From NCBI GenBank assembly GCA_947589615.1, contig CANQBU010000045.1, forward strand, positions 1-9,856: DNA of 9,856 nt. The letters are read 5' to 3'. The position numbers and the translations under genes are program-made. Positions within the stretch are counted from its first letter, which is position 1. Each line of letters opens with the position of its first letter. Below are positions 5,822-9,856 of the stretch, piece by piece. The notes beneath the pieces are model-generated. The model searched no databases. It was not told the DNA's origin and was given only the letters and a program-made list of their open reading frames with translations. This DNA comes from an uncultured Clostridia bacterium. Its GTDB lineage: Bacteria; Bacillota; Clostridia; Christensenellales; UBA1242.

Positions 5822-6661
5822 TTAGAAATTAGGAATAAAAGATTTGTCGGCACTTTCAAGTTCTTGGAAATATCCATCATTTAAGCCAAGATTGGAGGCG
5901 TATGATATAACAATTTTATATTCTATAGGTTTAAGCCGAGTTGAGAAGTATTTTCCAAGTGGAGTAAATTGTCCCATCAAACTAATATATGGGTTCTCGA
6001 TTTTTTGAGCTATAAAGTCCAGAATCTTCATGCTGTCCTTAACTTGTCCTGGCAATATCAAATGACGAATCAAAACTCCTTCTTCAAGCACCTCTCCATT
6101 AAAAATATTTTGAGGTTTGTTTTTCCTCATTTGCAAAATTGCTTTTGCGGCTTTTTCAAAATAATCTTCGGCAAATGATAATTTCTTTGATAGGTCATTG
6201 CTAAAATACTTAAAATCTGGCAAAAAAACATCGACAAACGCTGAAATCTTGTCAATTATATCTGGATTTTCATAGGCAGAAGAGTTCCAAACAATCGGGA
6301 TGGGACATTCAACACCTTTAAATGCCTCACATAAAAGTGATGAATAATGAGTAGGCGTAATTAAATCAATTGAAGAATATTTGCTTAAATCAAAACCGCT
6401 TATATATTTTTTAAATTCTTCAGGCGAAAAGGATTGCCCGCTACAATCATGGGAAATTTTGTAATTTTGGCAAAAGTCACATCTTAAATTACAGCCCGAA
6501 AAAAATATGGCAAGAGCACCTTTTGAGCCACTTATGCATGGTTCTTCCCACATAAAATTTTCTATAACTTTTGCAACAACTATTTTATCATTTGCCCTAC
6601 AAAAACCCTTTGTTTTGGTCCTGTCAATACCACAGTTTCTTGGGCAATCATAACACTTCAT
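5822..6661 (-). CDS. pflX: PflX-like radical SAM protein (COG1313 type)
   Basis: This 279-residue radical SAM enzyme is related to pyruvate formate-lyase activases but of the PflX class, whose substrate is unknown. The radical SAM cluster motif is FFSGCNLRCDFCQNYKIS (53-70) with Cys57, Cys61 and Cys64. An N-terminal Cys set (CYDCPRNC with Cys3, Cys6, Cys10, then Cys21 in KGFC) is typical of this class and may bind a second metal site. Later class motifs are TPTHYSS, PIPIVWNSSAYE, VDVFLPDFKYF, LIRHLILPG and YISLMGQFTP. Homology starts at MKCYDCP, and the ATG at 6661 has an AAGG-type site; the longer in-frame reading to 6817 only overlaps pflA. It overlaps the pflA 3' end by 14 bases, so is likely coupled to it. 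It could activate PflB or another glycyl radical enzyme, or do something different. Confidence 0.88.
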   Translation of the reverse strand: MKCYDCPRNCGIDRTKTKGFCRANDKIVVAKVIENFMWEEPCISGSKGALAIFFSGCNLRCDFCQNYKISHDCSGQSFSPEEFKKYISGFDLSKYSSIDLITPTHYSSLLCEAFKGVECPIPIVWNSSAYENPDIIDKISAFVDVFLPDFKYFSNDLSKKLSFAEDYFEKAAKAILQMRKNKPQNIFNGEVLEEGVLIRHLILPGQVKDSMKILDFIAQKIENPYISLMGQFTPLGKYFSTRLKPIEYKIVISYASNLGLNDGYFQELESADKSFIPNF

Positions 6662-7394
6662 CATTCCTTCCCAACATTTGTAAAAGTCTATTTTGCATTT
6701 CCTTACATTTTTCTTCATCCATGTCAGGCACTCCCTCAAGTCTGTATTGCATTCCCAAAGTCTTATATTTATGCCCACCTGAGTTTTTATACGGCAAAAG
6801 TTCGATTTTTTCAACATTTTTAATATTTTTTATGTAATTTTTTAAATTTTCAAGACTTTCTTCATTGTCGTTATAATTGGGAACTATGACCTGTCTTAGC
6901 CATAATTTAACGCCTCTTTTTTGAACGAGTGCGAGAAATTTTTCAAAAATCGAAATCTCTTTACCTGTCAACTCCCTATATTCGTCCGCCTTAACCGCTT
7001 TAATATCCAAAATCACCAAGTCACATAATTCCAAAATTTTGCCATAATCATACCCTTCAATGCCAATGCCAGACGTGTCAAGTGCCGTGTTTATATTTTT
7101 CCTTTTACATATCTTTAGGCAGGCATAGAGAAATTGAGGCTGAAGAAGAGGTTCACCTCCCGAGAATGTGACTCCCCCTTCTTTCCCAAAATATGATTTA
7201 TACCTTTCTATTCTTTTTATAAGTCTATTTGGCGTGGTCGGATTGCTCTGTCCTCTAATATCCCATGTTTCTGGATTATGGCAATATTTACATCTTAAAT
7301 AACAGCCCTGCATAAAAACTACATATCTTATTCCTGGACCATCTACCAAGCCCAAACTCTCCTCACTGCTTATTCTTCCTATTACTTCACTCAT
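6648..7394 (-). CDS. pflA: Pyruvate formate-lyase activating enzyme
   Basis: This 248-residue radical SAM glycyl-radical activase is close to the 246 residues of E. coli PflA. It reductively cleaves SAM to abstract hydrogen from the radical glycine of PflB, in the cytoplasm under anaerobic conditions. The N-terminal segment SLGLVDGPGIRYVVFMQGC leads into CYLRCKYCHNPETW, with cluster ligands Cys31, Cys35 and Cys38. SAM-binding GGE is in VTFSGGEP (75-82). LDTSG (105-109), LVILDIKA (126-133) and LRQVIVPNYND are class-typical. It lacks the extra ferredoxin-like Cys insert of the larger activases. ATG at 7394 has AGAGGG ten bases upstream, a rather long gap. It follows pflB by 97 AT-rich bases without a visible terminator and overlaps the pflX-like gene downstream. 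Confidence 0.95.
   Translation of the reverse strand: MSEVIGRISSEESLGLVDGPGIRYVVFMQGCYLRCKYCHNPETWDIRGQSNPTTPNRLIKRIERYKSYFGKEGGVTFSGGEPLLQPQFLYACLKICKRKNINTALDTSGIGIEGYDYGKILELCDLVILDIKAVKADEYRELTGKEISIFEKFLALVQKRGVKLWLRQVIVPNYNDNEESLENLKNYIKNIKNVEKIELLPYKNSGGHKYKTLGMQYRLEGVPDMDEEKCKEMQNRLLQMLGRNDEVL
6665..6671 (-). promoter_or_regulatory. Ribosome binding site of the pflX-like gene within pflA
   Basis: GGAAGGA on the minus strand is followed by two tandem ATGs (6664 and 6661). Spacing favours the second, at 6661; the first is too close. The site lies inside the end of pflA. Confidence 0.5.
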
Positions 7395-7491
7395 TGAAAG
7401 AATTCCCTCTTTTTGTTCAAATTTTTAATTTTTATCAATTTTTTAGTAAAATTAACGCTTTTTTTTAAATTTAATCAATTTTTATAAAATT

Positions 7492-9726
7492 TTATATTTT
7501 TTCATGGAATGTTCGTGCAATCACCTCTTCTTGATGAGCGCGTGAAAGCCTATTAAAATTCACCGCATATCCCGACACGCGAACTGTTAATGTAGGATAT
7601 TTTTCTGGGTTATTCATTGCATCGATGAGTTTTTCTCGATCTAATACATTGACATTTAAATGCTGAGCACCTTTAATGAAATAACCGTCAAGCATGTTGA
7701 CTAAGTTATTTATTCGATTTTCCATATTTTTCCCGAGCGAGTTTGGAACGATTGAAAATGTATTTGAAACTCCGTCTTGACAGCAATCAACATATGGCAA
7801 TTTTGCAACTGAGTTCAGGCTTGCAAGCGCCCCTCTGATGTCTCTGCCATGCATTGGATTTGCACCTGGCGCGAACGCCTCCCCCTCTTTTCGTCCATCG
7901 GGAGTCGCCCCAGTTTTTTTACCATACATCACATTAGATGTTATCGTTAAAACTGAAAGGGTATGTCTTGCACCTCGATAAACCTTATGTTTTTTCAGTT
8001 GGCTGAGAAAATACTTGACAACATCAACTGCAAGCATGTCCACTCTGTCATCATCATTACCATATTTAGGAAAGTCACCCTCTGTTTTAAAATCAACGGC
8101 AATTCCTTCCTCATTTCTAATAGGAGTAACTTTTGCATATTTAATCGCCGAAAGGGAATCGGCAACAACGGAGAGTCCAGCCACACCAAATGCCATAAAT
8201 CTTTCAATAAAAGTGTCGTGAAGTGCCATTTGTCCCGCTTCATAAGCATATTTGTCATGCATAAAATGAATAATATTCAAAGCATCAACATATGTTTTTG
8301 CTACTTTTGCAAGCACTTTGTAGTATTCATTTTTGACTTTTTCAAACTCCAAAATATTATCTTTACAAGGCTCAACTCCCTCAACAACAGTCACACCATT
8401 TTTTTCATCTTTGCCGCTATTTAATGAGTAAAGCAATGCTTTTGCCAAATTGCACCTTGCACCAAAAAATTGCATTTGTTTTCCCACCTTCATTGCAGAA
8501 ACACAGCAGGCAATTGCATAGTCATGGCCGTAAACGGGACGCATTACATCGTCGCTTTCATACTGTATGGCATCGGTCAAAATTGAAATCTTTGCACAAA
8601 ACTTCTTAAAATTCTCAGGCAAATTTACCGACCATAAAACTGTGAGATTAGGCTCAGGTGAAGGCTCAAGATTTATCAAAGTGTGAAGAAATCTGAATGA
8701 GTTTTTTGTCACAAAACTATGTTTTTTGTCTTTCATTCCGCCAATTGATTCGGTCACCCATGTAGGATCACCGCCAAAAATTTCATCATAATCGGGTGTT
8801 CGAAGATGGCGAACAAGTCTTAATTTAATCACAAACTGGTCGACAAGTTCTTGCGCCTCCTTCTCCGTCAACAATCCGCGTTGTAAATCCCGTTCTATAT
8901 AAATATCCAAAAATGTAGAGGTTCTGCCAAGGCTCATGGCCGCCCCATTATTTTCTTTGACTGCGGCGAGATAGCCAAAATATGTCCACTGAAAACCCTC
9001 GACAGCGTTTGTCGCCGGCTGAGAAATGTCAAAGCCATAACTGTTTGCCATGATTTTCATTTTTTCCAATGCACGAATTTGCTCGCTAACTTCTTCCCGT
9101 CTTCTGATTGCCTCTTCGCCATCGATTTTTGTCATCTTTTTGCCAAACAAATCTTTCTTTTTCTCTTCTATAAGTCTATCAATGCCGTAAAGTGCAACCC
9201 GTCTATAATCTCCAATAATTCTTCCCCTTCCATAAGCATCAGGCAGACCGGTAATAAGTCCTGCACTTCTTGCCCGTCTTATTTCAGGTGTATATGCATC
9301 AAAAACACCGTCATTATGAGTTTTTCTCACCATACTTTTAAAAAAACCTTGAGTTTTTTCATCGAGTTTTTTGTTATATGCTTTCAAAGCATTATCAACC
9401 ATTCTTATTCCACCGAATGGATTTACAATTCTTTTCAGAGGTTTATCAGTTTGCAGGCCGACAATCACTTCGTTTTCCTTATCAATATATCCCGCAGGAA
9501 AACTATCTATGCCCGAAAGGTGTTCTAGGTCGACATCTAAAAGATGAACTTTTCTTTCTTTTTTCAATAAGTTTTCACATTTTTTCCAAACTCTTGATGT
9601 TTTTTCGCTCTTTCCCACCAAAAAAGAATCGTCGCCTTTATATTCCTTATAGTTATTATCTATAAAATTTGAAACATCAATTTCCTCTTTCCATTTTTCT
9701 CCTTTAAAGCCTTCCCAACATTCCAC
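7492..9726 (-). CDS. pflB: Pyruvate formate-lyase (formate acetyltransferase)
   Basis: This 744-residue glycyl radical enzyme, close to the 760 of E. coli PflB, converts pyruvate and CoA to acetyl-CoA and formate in anaerobic fermentation. The active-site Cys pair is in AIACCVSAM (Cys407, Cys408). The radical domain near the C-terminus has VRVSGYAVNFNRLS with radical Gly719. Other PFL hallmarks are RRARSAGLITGLPDAYGRGRI (150-170, key residues Arg150 to Arg169), GAAMSLGRTSTFLDIY, and GATPDGRKEGEAFAPGANPMHGRD in the C-terminal part. It starts at GTG 9726, giving MECWEGFKGEKW, which aligns with usual PFL N-termini; AAGGAGG is eight bases upstream, and the nearby ATG at 9721 is out of frame. It heads the pflB-pflA-pflX group. 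Activation depends on PflA; no FNR or Rex operator is evident upstream. Confidence 0.97.
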   Translation of the reverse strand: MECWEGFKGEKWKEEIDVSNFIDNNYKEYKGDDSFLVGKSEKTSRVWKKCENLLKKERKVHLLDVDLEHLSGIDSFPAGYIDKENEVIVGLQTDKPLKRIVNPFGGIRMVDNALKAYNKKLDEKTQGFFKSMVRKTHNDGVFDAYTPEIRRARSAGLITGLPDAYGRGRIIGDYRRVALYGIDRLIEEKKKDLFGKKMTKIDGEEAIRRREEVSEQIRALEKMKIMANSYGFDISQPATNAVEGFQWTYFGYLAAVKENNGAAMSLGRTSTFLDIYIERDLQRGLLTEKEAQELVDQFVIKLRLVRHLRTPDYDEIFGGDPTWVTESIGGMKDKKHSFVTKNSFRFLHTLINLEPSPEPNLTVLWSVNLPENFKKFCAKISILTDAIQYESDDVMRPVYGHDYAIACCVSAMKVGKQMQFFGARCNLAKALLYSLNSGKDEKNGVTVVEGVEPCKDNILEFEKVKNEYYKVLAKVAKTYVDALNIIHFMHDKYAYEAGQMALHDTFIERFMAFGVAGLSVVADSLSAIKYAKVTPIRNEEGIAVDFKTEGDFPKYGNDDDRVDMLAVDVVKYFLSQLKKHKVYRGARHTLSVLTITSNVMYGKKTGATPDGRKEGEAFAPGANPMHGRDIRGALASLNSVAKLPYVDCCQDGVSNTFSIVPNSLGKNMENRINNLVNMLDGYFIKGAQHLNVNVLDREKLIDAMNNPEKYPTLTVRVSGYAVNFNRLSRAHQEEVIARTFHEKI

Positions 9727-9734
9727 CTTTATTT

Positions 9735-9741
9735 CCTCCTT
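9735..9741 (-). promoter_or_regulatory. Ribosome binding site for the pflB GTG start
   Basis: AAGGAGG on the minus strand lies eight bases before GTG 9726. It supports the rare start codon over internal alternatives. Confidence 0.8.
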
Positions 9742-9746
9742 AAATT

Positions 9747-9776
9747 AGTATATCACAACCCCTTAAATCTAAACAA
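9747..9776 (-). promoter_or_regulatory. Candidate extended -10 promoter of pflB
   Basis: On the minus strand TGATATACT contains a TGn extended -10 and TATACT (9752-9747, one mismatch). The -35 is weak: TTGTTT (9776-9771) with an 18-base spacer. A weak -35 suits a promoter that depends on an activator, but no such site is identified. The rest of the upstream region to 9856 is AT-rich with nothing recognised. Confidence 0.5.
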
Positions 9777-9856
9777 ACAAAACTCGCAATAATATTTCTC
9801 TTATGACAAATTTCTTTATTAAAATATGATAATTTAAATAAATTTTTTGTTTTTAA

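Noticed and set aside
6662..6817. N-terminal extension of the pflX-like protein by 52 residues
   Set aside because: It lies wholly within pflA and does not resemble the family; the Cys-rich N-terminus begins at 6661.
7395..7491. Repeated ATCAATTTTT motifs in the pflB-pflA gap
   Set aside because: There are two short copies in a strongly AT-rich spacer; I see no stem or regulator site, so simple composition explains them.
7963..8424. Plus-strand 153-codon open frame inside pflB
   Set aside because: It is a shadow of pflB; the composition is that of a reverse-complemented coding region and there is no start signal.

Overview
The window is a low-GC, gene-dense bacterial segment. Strong GGAGG-type ribosome binding sites, sigma-A-like promoters and short intergenic gaps fit a Bacillota (Clostridia-like) genome. 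Pyruvate formate-lyase with its activase, plus meso-diaminopimelate dehydrogenase, point to an anaerobic or fermentative cell that makes DAP-type peptidoglycan. No mobile element, CRISPR array, tRNA or rRNA is visible. The lineage is an inference from gene content and base composition only.

Left part (1-2867, minus strand): a bacterial non-homologous end-joining operon in the order ku, ligD (3'-phosphoesterase plus ATP-dependent ligase), then a separate LigD-type polymerase/primase that runs off the left edge. Ku and ligD abut with no gap, and ligD overlaps the polymerase gene by an ATGA. The domain order is that of the three-domain PE-Lig-Pol LigD proteins, but here the polymerase is a separate cistron with its own ribosome binding site. 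Ku would bind and bridge ends, the polymerase would fill or extend them, the phosphoesterase would clean 3' ends and the ligase would seal.

Middle part (3023-5279): a two-gene minus-strand operon encodes a CYTH-like protein and an atypical histidine-phosphatase-fold protein that lacks the usual RHG arginine. It has a near-consensus promoter and a clear terminator. Transcribed divergently is ddh, the one-step lysine/meso-DAP enzyme, with its own promoters and terminator.

Right part (5420-9726, minus strand): pflB (GTG start), pflA and a PflX-like (COG1313-type) radical SAM protein form an apparent operon for anaerobic pyruvate cleavage and glycyl-radical activation. A small three-helix membrane protein of unknown function follows; it has a possible promoter of its own and a terminator facing that of ddh.

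The most notable points are the split LigD, the Arg-less histidine phosphatase paired with a CYTH-like protein, the PflX-like protein translationally linked to pflA, and a recurring promoter layout in which the Shine-Dalgarno starts at the predicted +1. No gap between genes exceeds 300 bases. Nothing here convincingly amounts to an undescribed defence or mobile system.
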